Assembly: GCA_947258875.1 (NCBI GenBank)
Contig: CAMYKB010000020.1
Coordinates: 1 to 63,382 of the forward strand
From: an uncultured Gammaproteobacteria bacterium
Lineage (GTDB): Bacteria; Pseudomonadota; Gammaproteobacteria; CAMYKB01
Direction of reading: 5' to 3'
DNA: 63,382 nt
The notes under the pieces are model-generated. The model did not search any database. It had not been told where the DNA came from and was given only the letters and a program-made list of their open reading frames with translations. This document shows, in pieces, positions 28,318-40,400 of the stretch. The translations under genes and the position numbers were made by a program. The number at the start of each line of letters is the position of its first letter. Positions within the stretch are counted from its first letter, which is position 1.

Positions 28318-28694
28318 TTAGCAATGGCACATAAAATTAATTAGCATACCCGATTTCAAGCGTGATAATTTCAGGTGTGTCAGTAATTGTGCTTCATGAA
28401 TAGGTTTTAGAAGCTCTGTTGGTTTGAGTTCTAAAATAACAAGATCATCAACTACAATATCGAGTCGATAACCGCAGTTCAGCTCAATGTCCTTGTATGA
28501 TACAGGTAATGCCTTCTGGCGTTCAAAAGGAACTTGCGTAGGCTCAATCCTCTGCTGAGGCATTCTTCATAGCTTGATTCAAGTAGCCCCGGCCCCAGGT
28601 GCCTGTGTACCTCTATAGCTGCCGCAATAATGTCTTTTGACAGCTTATCTTCTTTTTTCAAGCTTTGCGTCTTTGCGGAGTCATTTGTTGGCAA
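28318..28694 (-). pseudogene. GxxExxY-family protein, frameshifted
   Basis: Two overlapping minus-strand frames together give a GxxExxY protein. The first (28694-28479) has [20 protein letters not shown], containing the family motif GLLESSY. The second (28563-28318) continues with [32 protein letters not shown] and QLLTHLKLSRLKSGMLINF. One base change in length near 28525 separates them, and the C-terminus stops soon after LLINF, so it looks slightly truncated. The gene overlaps the ribF stop and sits between ribF and ileS. Family function is not established (a nuclease-like fold has been suggested). Confidence 0.82.
28662..28682 (-). repeat. CCGCAAAGaCGCAAAG-type dispersed repeat, copy 3 (inverted)
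   Basis: On the minus strand it reads GACTCCGCAAAGACGCAAAG. It overlaps the last bases of ribF and forms the first codons of the GxxExxY frame. With copy 2 it brackets that pseudogene. Confidence 0.7.
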
Positions 28695-29610
28695 AAAAAG
28701 CTTTCGCCTCTTTTACATCACACCCAATCTGCTGTGTCAGCGCATCGAGCGAATCGAATTTCATTTCATCGCGGATGCGGTGCAGTAGATCGACGTGCAG
28801 GTGCCGGCTGTAAATGGTGGCGTCGAAATCAAATAAATGTACTTCCAGGCGATTTTGTGTGCCGTTGACTGTGGGTCGGCGGCCGACGTTAGCAACACCG
28901 CGCAAGGGTTCCTGGTCGAGTCCAAATACCTCGACCGCAAATACTCCACGTACTGGCGAGACTTGGCGGGAGACGCGCAGGTTGGCCGTGGGGAAGCCGA
29001 TACTACGACCGCGCTTATCGCCATGCATCACCTTGCCGCTCATGCGAAACGGCCTGCCGAGGTACTTCTCGGCTGTATTCATATTGCCCTGCTGCAAGGC
29101 CTCACGTATCAGGGTGCTGCTGACGCGCTGCCCATCGATGACGAAACTGTGCATGTTAACGACCTGGAACCCGTGTAGCACGCCGGCCTGCTGCAGCAGG
29201 GCAAAATTACCCCGGCGGTCCTTGCCAAAGCGAAAATCATCGCCGACCACCAGATACTTGATGCCCAGGCCATCAATCAGCAGGCGCTCAATAAATGCTT
29301 CGGCGGGCGTGTTTGCCAGGCGGTTGTCGAAACGCAGACAAAACACGCGGTCTACTGAAAAACGTCTCAACACCTGTAGTTTTTCGCGGAAGCGTGTCAG
29401 CCGTGCCGGCGCTTTATCACCGGCAAAATATTCGCGCGGATAGGGTTCGAAGATGATAGCCACCGATGGCAACTGCATTTCTGCGGCCTTCTCAGCGAGT
29501 TGTCCCAGTACCGCCTGATGGCCGAGGTGTACGCCATCGAAATTACCGATGGTGGCTACACAGCCGCGATGCCGGGGCTGTAGATTATATTGGCCGCGTA
29601 TCAATTCCAT
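28681..29610 (-). CDS. ribF: Bifunctional riboflavin kinase / FAD synthetase
   Basis: 309 residues. The N-terminal FMN adenylyltransferase domain shows [17 protein letters not shown] and [16 protein letters not shown]; the C-terminal kinase domain shows [19 protein letters not shown], near residue 190. It converts riboflavin to FMN and FAD. The last codons (ANK stop) fall within a dispersed repeat copy, which suggests the insertion touched the 3' end of the gene. It lies 53 bases downstream of murJ on the same strand. Confidence 0.96.
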   Translation of the reverse strand: MELIRGQYNLQPRHRGCVATIGNFDGVHLGHQAVLGQLAEKAAEMQLPSVAIIFEPYPREYFAGDKAPARLTRFREKLQVLRRFSVDRVFCLRFDNRLANTPAEAFIERLLIDGLGIKYLVVGDDFRFGKDRRGNFALLQQAGVLHGFQVVNMHSFVIDGQRVSSTLIREALQQGNMNTAEKYLGRPFRMSGKVMHGDKRGRSIGFPTANLRVSRQVSPVRGVFAVEVFGLDQEPLRGVANVGRRPTVNGTQNRLEVHLFDFDATIYSRHLHVDLLHRIRDEMKFDSLDALTQQIGCDVKEAKAFFANK

Positions 29611-29663
29611 GGGATCTGCGCAAAAAAGCGTAATTATAGGTCAGAATGGACCGCTAGGTTCAT

Positions 29664-31178
29664 TCAGTGTGCGCTGAAGTGCGAAGGCCTAACACCCAGC
29701 ACCGCAAGACCCACTGCGTAGCTGATGCCACCGGCGCAAATCAGCCAGGTAAGCATGCCGACACGTTGCCACAGATCTGCGCCGGACCAGAAATCCAGGG
29801 GTGGTCTGAGCAAAATCAGTGCCGCAACCATCAGCAAGGCGCTGACGGCGACCTGCAGCCATAAGCGTTTCCAGCCAGCCAATGGCGCGTAGATTCCCTG
29901 CCTGCGCAACATTAAATACAACATGCCGGCATTGCAGTAACCCGCCAGCGCGGTTGCCAACGCCAAGCCGGCGTGTGGGCCGGTAATGCCGAAGTACAGC
30001 CATGGAACGACGATCAATATAGTCAGTACGATATTGATGAATACCGCAATAATGCCGATCTTGACGGGAGTACGGGTGTTCTTACGTGAATAAAAGCCGG
30101 GTGCCAGCACCTTGACGAGGATGAAGGCGGGCAGTCCTGCGGCATAGGCCATCAGGCTCATACCGGCCATGTGTACATCCCGCAGGGTGAATTTGCCGTA
30201 TTGAATCACCGTGGCAAGGATGGGCTCTGCCAGCAGTACCAGCCCCAGCATGGCGGGGATACTGATGACAATGGCGAGGCGCATAGCCCAGTCCAATGTA
30301 TGATTAAATGTGTTACCCGCGGCCCTGGCATGCTCACGTGCCAGTTTGGGCAAAATGGCGGTGCCGATGGCGACGCCGAATAATGCCAACGGCAGTTCGA
30401 CGAAACGGTCGGAAAAATACAGCCAACTGATGCTGCCAACCATCAATGAAGAGGCGACGATGGTATTGATCAGCAGGTTGAGCTGCGCCACCGAGGAGCC
30501 GAACAGTGCCGGTAGCATCAATTTGAGTATCTGGCGCACCCCTTCATGGGCTTTTTGCAGGCGCAATCGCGGCAATAGCCCCAGGCGCTGCAGAAAAGGC
30601 AACTGAAACGCCAGTTGGGCGATGCCTGCGATCAATACGCCCCAGGCCAGCGCGGTTACCGGTTCGTCCATTAATGGCGCCAGCCACAGGGCGGCAGCGA
30701 TCAAGGTCAGGTTCAACAGTACCGGCGTAAAGGCCGGTATCGCGAAACGGCTGAAAGTGTTGAGTATGCCGCCGCTGAGTGCCGTCAGGGAAATGAACAG
30801 GATGTATGGGAAGGTGATGCGCAGCATGCCGGTTGCGAGTGCATGGCGGTCATCGCCCTCACCAAACCACGGCGCGAACAGACTGATCAGCAGGGGCGCG
30901 GCGATCACGCCGATCACCGTAATGATAAACAGCAGCAAGCTGAGCATGCCGGCCACATGATCGATCAGATCCTGCAGGTCCTCGCGGCTGCGGGTCTCCT
31001 TGTACTGGGATAAAACCGGCACAAACGCCAGTGAGAACGAGCCCTCAGCGAATAGCCGGCGCAACAGATTGGGGATGCGGAAGGCCACGAAAAAGGCGTC
31101 TGTCGCGCCGCTTACCGGGAAGGTGAAGGCGATTGCGACATCGCGCAACAGCCCAAGTACACGGGAAATGAGGGTCAT
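29664..31178 (-). CDS. murJ: Lipid II flippase MurJ
   Basis: 504 residues from the first ATG (31178), with 13-14 membrane segments. Signature regions include MTLISRVLGLLRDVAIAF, AFRIPNLLRRLFAEGSFSLAFVPV and SDRFVELPLALFGVAIGTAILP. MurJ flips lipid II across the inner membrane for peptidoglycan synthesis. The family normally has about 13-15 residues before this Met; here the upstream frame encodes SRKLLKSSAVVSA but has no ATG, GTG or TTG, only a CTG at 31220. The coordinates give the conventional start; the real one is probably upstream. Confidence 0.94.
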   Translation of the reverse strand: MTLISRVLGLLRDVAIAFTFPVSGATDAFFVAFRIPNLLRRLFAEGSFSLAFVPVLSQYKETRSREDLQDLIDHVAGMLSLLLFIITVIGVIAAPLLISLFAPWFGEGDDRHALATGMLRITFPYILFISLTALSGGILNTFSRFAIPAFTPVLLNLTLIAAALWLAPLMDEPVTALAWGVLIAGIAQLAFQLPFLQRLGLLPRLRLQKAHEGVRQILKLMLPALFGSSVAQLNLLINTIVASSLMVGSISWLYFSDRFVELPLALFGVAIGTAILPKLAREHARAAGNTFNHTLDWAMRLAIVISIPAMLGLVLLAEPILATVIQYGKFTLRDVHMAGMSLMAYAAGLPAFILVKVLAPGFYSRKNTRTPVKIGIIAVFINIVLTILIVVPWLYFGITGPHAGLALATALAGYCNAGMLYLMLRRQGIYAPLAGWKRLWLQVAVSALLMVAALILLRPPLDFWSGADLWQRVGMLTWLICAGGISYAVGLAVLGVRPSHFSAH

Positions 31179-31309
31179 GGCGCTGACGACAGCGCTGGAT
31201 TTGAGGAGTTTGCGGCTCAGTTTGCGGGCCCGCTTAAATAGTCTTGCTCATGGCGGGCAAGATACAGGCAACCTGCTACGGGTGACAAGGCGTTTTTGTG
31301 CGTGGATTA

Positions 31310-31338
31310 TTGACTTTAAGGGCAAAACCACGCATATT
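31310..31338 (+). promoter_or_regulatory. Candidate sigma70 promoter of rpsT
   Basis: TTGACT (31310-31315) and CATATT (31333-31338) are spaced by 17 bases, leaving a leader of about 35 bases before the TTG start of rpsT. Confidence 0.5.
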
Positions 31339-31378
31339 ACGCCCCCTCTCAGACAGACTGTTTTTTTGGAGTACGGAA

Positions 31379-31639
31379 TTGGCTAACATTGCTTCAGCAC
31401 GCAAACGCGCCCGCCAGGCGGTCAAGCGCCGCGCACATAACGTGGAACTGCGCTCACGCATGCGCACCAGTCTCAAGAAGGTGCTCAAGGCGATTCATGC
31501 AGGTAATAAGGATGAGGCGCAGGCTTCGTTCAAGGCCGCTGTACCCATGATTGATTCCAGTGCCAACAAGGGCTTGATCCACAAGAACAAGGCCGCAAGG
31601 CACAAGAGCCGTCTCAATGCGCGCATCAAGGCCCTCTAG
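31379..31639 (+). CDS. rpsT: 30S ribosomal protein S20
   Basis: 86 residues starting with TTG at 31379, preceded by GGAG at 31368-31371. The mature start [17 protein letters not shown] is the S20 signature. Escherichia coli rpsT also starts with UUG, and S20 represses its own translation, so the weak start is likely functional rather than an error. S20 binds 16S rRNA early in 30S assembly. The gene is divergent from murJ and is followed by an intrinsic terminator. Confidence 0.96.
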   Translation: MANIASARKRARQAVKRRAHNVELRSRMRTSLKKVLKAIHAGNKDEAQASFKAAVPMIDSSANKGLIHKNKAARHKSRLNARIKAL

Positions 31640-31666
31640 GTCGTCGCCGGATTAACGCATATAAAG

Positions 31667-31692
31667 AGCCCGCTTAATAGCGGGCTTTTTTT
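31667..31692 (+). terminator. Intrinsic terminator of rpsT
   Basis: AGCCCGCT-TAAT-AGCGGGCT is a perfect 8-bp stem followed by T tract, 28 bases after the rpsT stop codon. Confidence 0.92.
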
Positions 31693-32162
31693 ATTGTCGT
31701 TAGCTTTCAACAATACCAGTGCCGTGTGGCGATAGAAACAAACGGTATGTTTACGGCGATAAATGGCAGGCAGTTTTCGCAACGACAGAGCTTAAGGGTG
31801 ATGTTTCACATGATCGTTTTCGATCTGTAACGGCGGTAGCGGTCACGGAATAACCACTGATCCGTCATTCCCACCCATCAATCTTGTTTCGCGTGACTTC
31901 AGTCTCTGATGCTCTATGATCATACTCAACAGCTAAGGTTTTTTTGCCGCCGTTAGTTTCACTGAAACGGCATTCGTAGGGGAAGCAGAAACGCCGGGCT
32001 AGAGTAGCACTAAACGAGTTCAGTAGTACCAGTAGATTGTAGAGTTAAAGTTTTAGAGTAGTTCCTCCTTGACGTAAAAAGACTGGCGTCACCCGTGCAA
32101 ACAGGTGGCGCATTTTTTTGCTGCCGGTATTTTCGGATTTAAATTCCCTGGCTGATGATCAG
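31693..32162. other. Gene-free stretch between rpsT and proB, possible small RNA
   Basis: About 470 bases between two convergent genes hold no plausible protein. A second plus-strand intrinsic terminator stands at 32086-32119 although rpsT is already terminated at 31692. This leaves room for an independent small RNA transcribed on the plus strand; I could not identify a promoter with confidence. Confidence 0.4.
32086..32119 (+). terminator. Orphan intrinsic terminator
   Basis: GCGTCACC (32086-32093) pairs with GGTGGCGC (32104-32111, one G-U pair) around a 10-base loop, followed by A and seven T. No plus-strand gene precedes it after the rpsT terminator. On the minus strand it lacks a T tract, so it does not serve proB. 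Confidence 0.6.
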
Positions 32163-34308
<2,146 letters not shown>

Positions 34309-34372
34309 CTATTTTGTCTCAATACTGCGTTGCGGCAGTTTCCACGCTGTTCACTTGACCGTATTCTGCATT

Positions 34373-34402
34373 AAAAAAGCCCCGGCGGTGCGGGGCTTTT
34401 TT
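34373..34402 (-). terminator. Intrinsic terminator after rpmA
   Basis: AGCCCCG and CGGGGCT form a 7-bp stem around GCGGTG with A tract on one side and T tract on the other. On the minus strand it ends rplU-rpmA before obgE; by symmetry it could also work on the plus strand. Confidence 0.88.
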
Positions 34403-34423
34403 AATGATTTATATAAAAGTAGG

Positions 34424-34684
34424 TTACGCGACCGGCTGGATACTCACAAATTTACGGTTTTTGGGGCCTTTGGTCTCGAATACCACATGCCCGTCCGCTT
34501 TTGCGTACAGGGTATGGTCCTTGCCACAGCCTACGTCCACACCCGCGTGGAAACGCGTGCCGCGCTGGCGGACGATGATGTTACCTGCACGGACCAGTTC
34601 GCCACCGTAGCGCTTTACGCCCAGTCGCTTGGATTCTGAGTCGCGGCCGTTACGGGTGCTGCCGCCTGCTTTCTTATGTGCCAT
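34424..34684 (-). CDS. rpmA: 50S ribosomal protein L27
   Basis: 86 residues beginning [19 protein letters not shown], the L27 N-terminus that reaches the peptidyl-transferase centre, and containing [20 protein letters not shown]. Full length. It follows rplU by about 50 bases in the standard rplU-rpmA operon. Confidence 0.98.
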   Translation of the reverse strand: MAHKKAGGSTRNGRDSESKRLGVKRYGGELVRAGNIIVRQRGTRFHAGVDVGCGKDHTLYAKADGHVVFETKGPKNRKFVSIQPVA

Positions 34685-34736
34685 TGTCGGTGTCCTCTAC
34701 TACTAATTCTGTATCTTTGACGATGTCTGCTGGGCG

Positions 34737-35048
34737 TTATGCGCCGATAGCGGTGATTTCGATCTCGGTATAGCTCTGGCGGTGCCCCATTTGCCGGCGA
34801 TAGTGCTTGCGGCGCTTGAATTTGATGATTTCGATCTTTTTGCCGCGGCCATGGGTCTTGATGCGTGCACTGACCTTGCCGCCCTCGATATAGGGTGCGC
34901 CGACGGTGACGTTTTCGCCATCAGCGACCATCAGGACCTTGTCGAAATCCACCGTATCACCCTCGGAGACATCGAGTTTTTCCACCTTGATGGTGTCGCC
35001 CTGCGACACCCGATATTGCTTTCCACCAGTAGCGATTACCGCGTACAT
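34737..35048 (-). CDS. rplU: 50S ribosomal protein L21
   Basis: 103 residues, standard length. [20 protein letters not shown] at the start and the C-terminal [20 protein letters not shown] basic stretch are L21 signatures. It is the first gene of rplU-rpmA and is divergent from ispB. Confidence 0.98.
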   Translation of the reverse strand: MYAVIATGGKQYRVSQGDTIKVEKLDVSEGDTVDFDKVLMVADGENVTVGAPYIEGGKVSARIKTHGRGKKIEIIKFKRRKHYRRQMGHRQSYTEIEITAIGA

Positions 35049-35122
35049 GTTCGATCTCCAGAAGAGGGACTAAAAATGAGGCGGAATTCTAGCCGTATAC
35101 AGCCCTAAGGTCAATCTATGAC

Positions 35123-35151
35123 TTGACGGCCCAGCCCGGCCTCCCTAGCAT
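35123..35151 (+). promoter_or_regulatory. Candidate sigma70 promoter of ispB
   Basis: TTGACG (35123-35128) and TAGCAT (35146-35151) with a 17-base spacer stand about 30 bases before the ispB ATG at 35183. Confidence 0.45.
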
Positions 35152-35182
35152 GCGCAGACCGTTTATCCAGCTATAAAATCTT

Positions 35183-36151
35183 ATGGAGCTAAGGGATATA
35201 CAGGGCCTCATCGCCGGGGACATGGCGGCCGTCGATGCGCTGATTCAGCGCCGGCTGCATTCGGAGGTGGTCCTCATCAACCAGCTTGGCCACTATATTG
35301 TCAGTAGTGGTGGTAAGCGCCTGCGCCCGGCATTGGTGCTGCTGGCCTCAGGTGCCTGTGGCTATCGGGGTGGGCAGCACATCACCCTGGCTGCAATTAT
35401 CGAATTCATCCATACCGCGACCCTGCTGCATGATGATGTGGTGGACGCCTCTGAATTAAGACGCGGCCATGAGACCGCCAATGCCGTGTGGGGCAACGAG
35501 GCCAGCGTGCTGGTGGGTGATTTCCTCTATTCACGCGCCTTTGAAATGATGGTCGAGGTCGGCAGTATGCAGATCATGGACATTCTGTCACACGCCACCA
35601 ATACCATCGCCGAGGGAGAGGTATTGCAGTTGCTGAATTGCCACGACGCCGATACGACCGAAGCGCGTTATATGCAGGTCATCCAGTCCAAGACTGCCAA
35701 GTTGTTTGAGTCAGCCTCCCAGCTTGGTGCGGTACTTGCCGGCAAGGACAAAACGGTAGAGCAGGCAATGGCCCGCTACGGCATGCACTTGGGCACCGCC
35801 TTCCAGCTCATCGACGATGTGCTGGATTACAGTGCCTCGGCAGACGAAATGGGCAAGAATGTAGGTGATGATCTGGCCGAAGGCAAACCAACCTTGCCCT
35901 TGATCTATGCCATGCATAATGGCAATGAGCGGCAGGCCGGGCTGCTGCGGTCAGCCATCGAAAAAGGCGGCCTGGACGTGATCGATGATGTCCTGGAAGC
36001 CATTGAATCCACGAGAGCCATTGCTTACACTGAGCGCCTCGCACAGCAGGTGGTCGACAATGCAATCGCTGAGTTGGACTGTCTGCCGGAATCAGACTAT
36101 AAAACAGCGCTTGCCGCGCTGGCGGGATTCTCAATCAATCGCGGCTACTAA
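35183..36151 (+). CDS. ispB: Octaprenyl (polyprenyl) diphosphate synthase
   Basis: 322 residues. The first aspartate-rich motif is LLHDDVVDASELRRG near residue 84 (DDxxD) and the second is LIDDVLDYSASADEMGKN near 211. GGKRLRPALVLLAS is the family substrate-binding region. It builds the ubiquinone side chain from IPP and farnesyl diphosphate; the exact chain length cannot be read. Divergent from rplU, as in most gammaproteobacteria, and followed by tRNA-Pro. Confidence 0.95.
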   Translation: MELRDIQGLIAGDMAAVDALIQRRLHSEVVLINQLGHYIVSSGGKRLRPALVLLASGACGYRGGQHITLAAIIEFIHTATLLHDDVVDASELRRGHETANAVWGNEASVLVGDFLYSRAFEMMVEVGSMQIMDILSHATNTIAEGEVLQLLNCHDADTTEARYMQVIQSKTAKLFESASQLGAVLAGKDKTVEQAMARYGMHLGTAFQLIDDVLDYSASADEMGKNVGDDLAEGKPTLPLIYAMHNGNERQAGLLRSAIEKGGLDVIDDVLEAIESTRAIAYTERLAQQVVDNAIAELDCLPESDYKTALAALAGFSINRGY

Positions 36152-36178
36152 TCGATTTTCAGTGCGCCGTATCGTGTT

Positions 36179-36255
36179 CGGAGTGTAGCTCAGCCTGGTA
36201 GAGCCCTGCCTTCGGGAGGCAGGGGTCGGAGGTTCGAATCCTCTCACTCCGACCA
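36179..36255 (+). tRNA. tRNA-Pro (anticodon CGG)
   Basis: Acceptor CGGAGTG with CACTCCG, anticodon stem CTGCC/GGCAG around loop TTCGGGA (anticodon CGG), T arm GGAGG-TTCGAAT-CCTCT, discriminator A and encoded CCA. The first base C opposite G is characteristic of proline tRNAs. ispB followed by tRNA-Pro is also common in this lineage. Confidence 0.95.
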
Positions 36256-37052
36256 ATTAATTTGACTACATCACGAATGCCTGCCCTGGGTGCACCTCAC
36301 GCCGATGATTCCTGTTATCACGATTATCAATTAGTTCATTGCGCTAGCCGCTAAATAGATAAATTTCGCCATCAACGAGCCGCTCAGTTTGGTGCCTGCG
36401 CAGCACCGTTCCTTTTGCTAAGCATTACGTCAGCGTTTTTTTTCAAGCCTCAAACAAAAAGTATAAGTGCTCTCTAGCATTACGCCGTGGATTAGTCGGT
36501 GATCCTTGGTTATGCAGGTCTTTTGTGGCCGGGATTATTCACCGCTCATAACTATTCGTGCGGTCTGTGCAGGCAGGTGTAATGAATACACCCGCCAGGG
36601 CATGCATCTCTTGCGTTGTGCCGCATGTCAAATATACACCGGGAGGACAACGAACCCGGGAATTCTATTTATAAGGGATGAAATGGCCGTTGACGCTATG
36701 CATCCGGAATTTATTCATTGGTATAGATGGCTTTATTTTTCTTAGACAGGGCCGATAGGTGAATTTCGGGATGTCGCACATATTTCTGTAAAAGGAGACA
36801 TCCGTGCGGGCACATAAATCAAGCCCATGACGGACGGGGTACAACGAGTGATGAATGCGGCTCAATAATTTTGGCGGCCGGCCGACAAGGTGGTAACAGC
36901 GTAATCGCGAGTGCGTCATGTGCATTGCGAACAAACCAGGGGGACTGGTTTTTGATTAGCCCATTACAAGGCTAACGGATCTTTGACGCATTGGCGGTTA
37001 CGCAAGTGACAGTATTTTGTCACTACGCTCTAACGCCAGGAGGCCATGACCA
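36256..37052. other. Gene-poor segment downstream of tRNA-Pro
   Basis: About 800 bases hold only weak open frames (for example 36506-36745) with no family resemblance. The edge of a tRNA gene is a common integration site, but I see no integrase or repeated tRNA end here. The last 100 bases carry the promoter-like and operator-like elements of the next gene. Confidence 0.5.
37005..37024. promoter_or_regulatory. Operator-like inverted repeat before the 133-residue exported protein
   Basis: AGTGACA-GTATTT-TGTCACT is a perfect 7-bp inverted repeat with 6-base spacer, the geometry of CRP/FNR-type sites but not their consensus. A TTGACG (36983-36988) lies just upstream, and the start codon 29 bases downstream. 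Confidence 0.4.
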
Positions 37053-37454
37053 ATGAATAATAACAAGTATCTCATCTTTAGCGCTGCTCTATTGTTGTTT
37101 TCGCAGATTTTCTCAGTGGCTTATGCAGGTAATTTTAATGTCATGTTCAGCGTGGTGGATGTGGTCGAGGTGGAAGGCGTGAGCAAGGCGATCTTGCAGG
37201 TTGAAACGCAAAACCTTACTGGCCGGGAGCTGCGCGATGTTGTGGTGTATCTAGAGAAATCAAATGCTAACTATCAAGCAGATTTCTCTTACCCGCTCGG
37301 AACGCTGGCAGCGGGAACCTCCATATTTTTTACAGATGAATTCTATTTTGGCAACGAAACGACAAATCCTGTAGGCCCCATGGTTTGGCGTATCGAGTAT
37401 GGGGATGAGCAGTCAGGCCTGTACCAGGAGTTGGTGCTGAGTCCAGGGGTCTAG
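37053..37454 (+). CDS. Exported protein of unknown function
   Basis: 133 residues with a clear signal peptide (YLIFSAALLLFSQIFSVAYA|GNF). The mature part looks like a single beta-sandwich: alternating hydrophobic strands, VVVYLEKSNANY, FSYPLGTLAAGTSIFFTDEF. I do not recognise the family. AGGAGG at 37038-37043 is the ribosome-binding site. The gene is 33 bases before a large exported Ig-domain protein on the same strand, so the two probably form an operon and may work together at the surface. Confidence 0.8.
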   Translation: MNNNKYLIFSAALLLFSQIFSVAYAGNFNVMFSVVDVVEVEGVSKAILQVETQNLTGRELRDVVVYLEKSNANYQADFSYPLGTLAAGTSIFFTDEFYFGNETTNPVGPMVWRIEYGDEQSGLYQELVLSPGV

Positions 37455-37487
37455 TCGTTATTGAATGTTGCTACGGAGTTAAACGTT

Positions 37488-40400
37488 ATGTCCAGTAAAT
37501 CAAGAATTTCGCTAAGAAAAATTCTGCTCGCGTCTGTAATCTTATTCCACTGTAATACTGTAAGTGCGCAAGAGGTAGTTCTTAATCCTGCAACCATGGT
37601 GGGTCAGGTGCAGGTAGGAAGCGAAATAATTAAACACGGCTACGTGCGCGTATATAACACACAAGGTGTGTACACGGCGCATTCCAATTTGACGAACACC
37701 GGCACAGTGTCACCCGAATACCAGGCAACGGTCGATGTCCCGGCAGGAGTGATCGAGACCTATAAGATAGATGCTGCCGCATATCTTGAGGATGGACGGG
37801 ATCACCTGTTTTGGTCTAAGCAACCCGTTGAGGTAACGGAATTTACAACCAGCACATTAGATTTGGTTTTGTCAGACCCGGCATATATACAGGGTAGTGT
37901 AACCACCACGACCAATCAGCCAGTCTATAAGTTTGGTATTACAGCTGTTCCCGAATTAATTCCTTCCATTAATTCGAGTACCTATTTCGTGGATGATGTG
38001 TCATCCAGTTATCAATTCGTGGTGCAACCCGCTGCGAACATTACATTAAAGGCATATTATCAAATTGTTGCGGATGGGCCACGCTATGATTTGCCGGAAC
38101 GCAAGGTCAGCGTGGCTGCAGGTGAGACAATCAGCGTCGACTATCATGTCGAAATCCCTTCTGGAAAGGTTGCAGGTGTATTTGATTTGGATGGGCCGGT
38201 TGATGTTGACCGCTATGACATGTCGATCATAAAAAGCGGCGTCTATGATTCAGTTTCCGTGGCACGTTCAAATTTTACTGGCATTGCGAACACCACAGAC
38301 TATGCATTGTCTGGTCTGCGAGACGGGGCTTACACAGTCTATTCTGCTGTGGCTTACCTGAACGATGGTGATGATCGGTATTATTTCCCATATGCGCAAT
38401 ACAGTCCTGACAGGATTCCGACCATTACGCAGGGTTCAACTGAATTGGTCGATGTCACAGGCTACCAGGCATTCCTCAATGGCAAACTAAACATCACGGG
38501 CACCACATCTCTCGCAGATGCTGTATCGGCATACATCGATGCGCACGGTGTGGGCGCATCGATCGGCGGAAGGTCGAGAGACCAGGTCGATCTGCTTGGT
38601 GGCGACTTTGACCTGATCGTGAGCGAAGGCCAGTGGAGCCCCCGTTCAGGTTCGTTACGATTAGCCCTTGATGACTCGATCGAATATCTGAATTGGGGTC
38701 TCTATCAAGATGCTGGTGCGGGCCAATATGTTGCAGGCGGAGATACGGTGAGCCAGGACCTGACGCTCGACCTGGGTAGCGTAGTAGTGACGTATCGGGT
38801 GGCCGATGGTGGTGTGTTGAGCAGGCCTTACCTGAGCGGTAATTGTCGGGACTATGACGAATCTAATCAGTTACTCTCAGGCTATTCTATTTACTCTTAT
38901 GCCAATAACCAACTTGATGTGCAGCAGGGTCGGGTACGTTTTGATGGCCTGGCTGGTAGTTGCCAGGTAACGGCCTGGGCTACAGTTAATGGTACGCAGA
39001 CCAAATTCAGTGATCTGGATATTACAGTAGAGGCAGGTGCTACCCGGGTTGTCGATGTGGAAGGGCCGGTCTTCGGTACTATCCAGCCGTCAGCGGGTGA
39101 GTGCGTGAATACCGACGCGCCGACCTATACTGGCGTGGTTACCGATGACCAGGGTGTAGCCAGTGTTAGTGTCAATGGTGTTGAAGCAGTGCTGACATCG
39201 ACCAACAACCCTGACGATCTGTTTGAGGTCACTTTCTCGGCCACCATTTCTTTGTCGGGCGATAGTCTTACAGAGGTTGTGATTGTAGCGACAGATGTGA
39301 GCGGCAATACGGCCAGTGACACGCGTAGCGTATGTTACGACGCAGCTCCGCCACAGCTCGATTGGGTGCCAGCGAACGGGACTAGCCTGAGTTCATCACA
39401 CGTGACTGTCAGCGGCACAGCAATTGACGATGCAGGCATCAAAAGCGTAACCGTTAATGGTGAGCCAGTAACAACTACGGCCGTAAATCCAGGTGGGGTG
39501 TCTTTCAGCACAGAACTGTCTGTGGTGGATGGCGAGAATACGATTGAAGTAGTGGCAACTGATATCAATGACTTGGTCACTACAGAAACACGGATTGTGA
39601 CGGTGACGCATAATCAGGTGCCTGTCGCGGTGATCAGCGCAGAACAGTTCGTTGAATGCACTGGCAAAGGCACGAGCGTGCAATTTGACGGTTCGTTGTC
39701 CAGCGATCCGGATGGAGACTCCCTGACCTACCTGTGGAGTGGGCCGTTTGGAACAGTTACAGGTATATCGCCGAGTGTAGTATTGAGTGTCGGAACACAT
39801 GCCTTCAGTCTGACAGTAGATGATGGCCATGGCGGCAGTGCAACGGTTTCCACGCGAATCACTGTGCAGGATACCCAGGCACCCACCGTTAATGTGGGTG
39901 ATGATGTTGTCCTTGAGGCCACTTCGGCAGCGGGTGCTGCCTATGTGCCGGTCGTCGAGGCGGTTGATAGCTGTGGCGAAGTTACTGTTACCCTTGCGCC
40001 TGCGTTAGCAAGTTATCCTGTAGGTGTTACAGAGGTGTTGGTGACAGCGACCGACACCGCTGCCAATAGCGCGTCTGATACCTTACTCATTACCGTGCAA
40101 GACTTGCCGTCAGATGACTCAGATGACTCAGATACGCAAAGCCCGGGCAGTGGTTTCGTTACCGGTGGCGGGATCTTCGATTCGCCGGCTGGCGCCAACC
40201 GACGCGATGTCCACCAGAGTGGTCGTGCCCGGTTCGGTTTTAATGCCAAGTACCATAAGCACGCCACTGTGCCCATGGGTCAGCTTGAGTTTCAGGTGGG
40301 GGGGATCAACTTCCACAGTTCGGATTACGAGTATTTGCTTGTGACGGGTGCGCGTGCAGAAATTAAGGGTCGTGGCACAGTAAATGGTGATTATGGTTCT

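Noticed and set aside
36179-36300. Attachment site of an integrated element at tRNA-Pro
   Set aside because: No integrase gene and no second copy of the tRNA 3' end were found within the window.
36506-36745. Plus-strand 79-codon frame in the gene-poor segment
   Set aside because: No ribosome-binding site, signal peptide or family pattern.
36256-37052. c-di-GMP or other riboswitch before the exported protein pair
   Set aside because: No match to the known riboswitch cores could be traced by eye.
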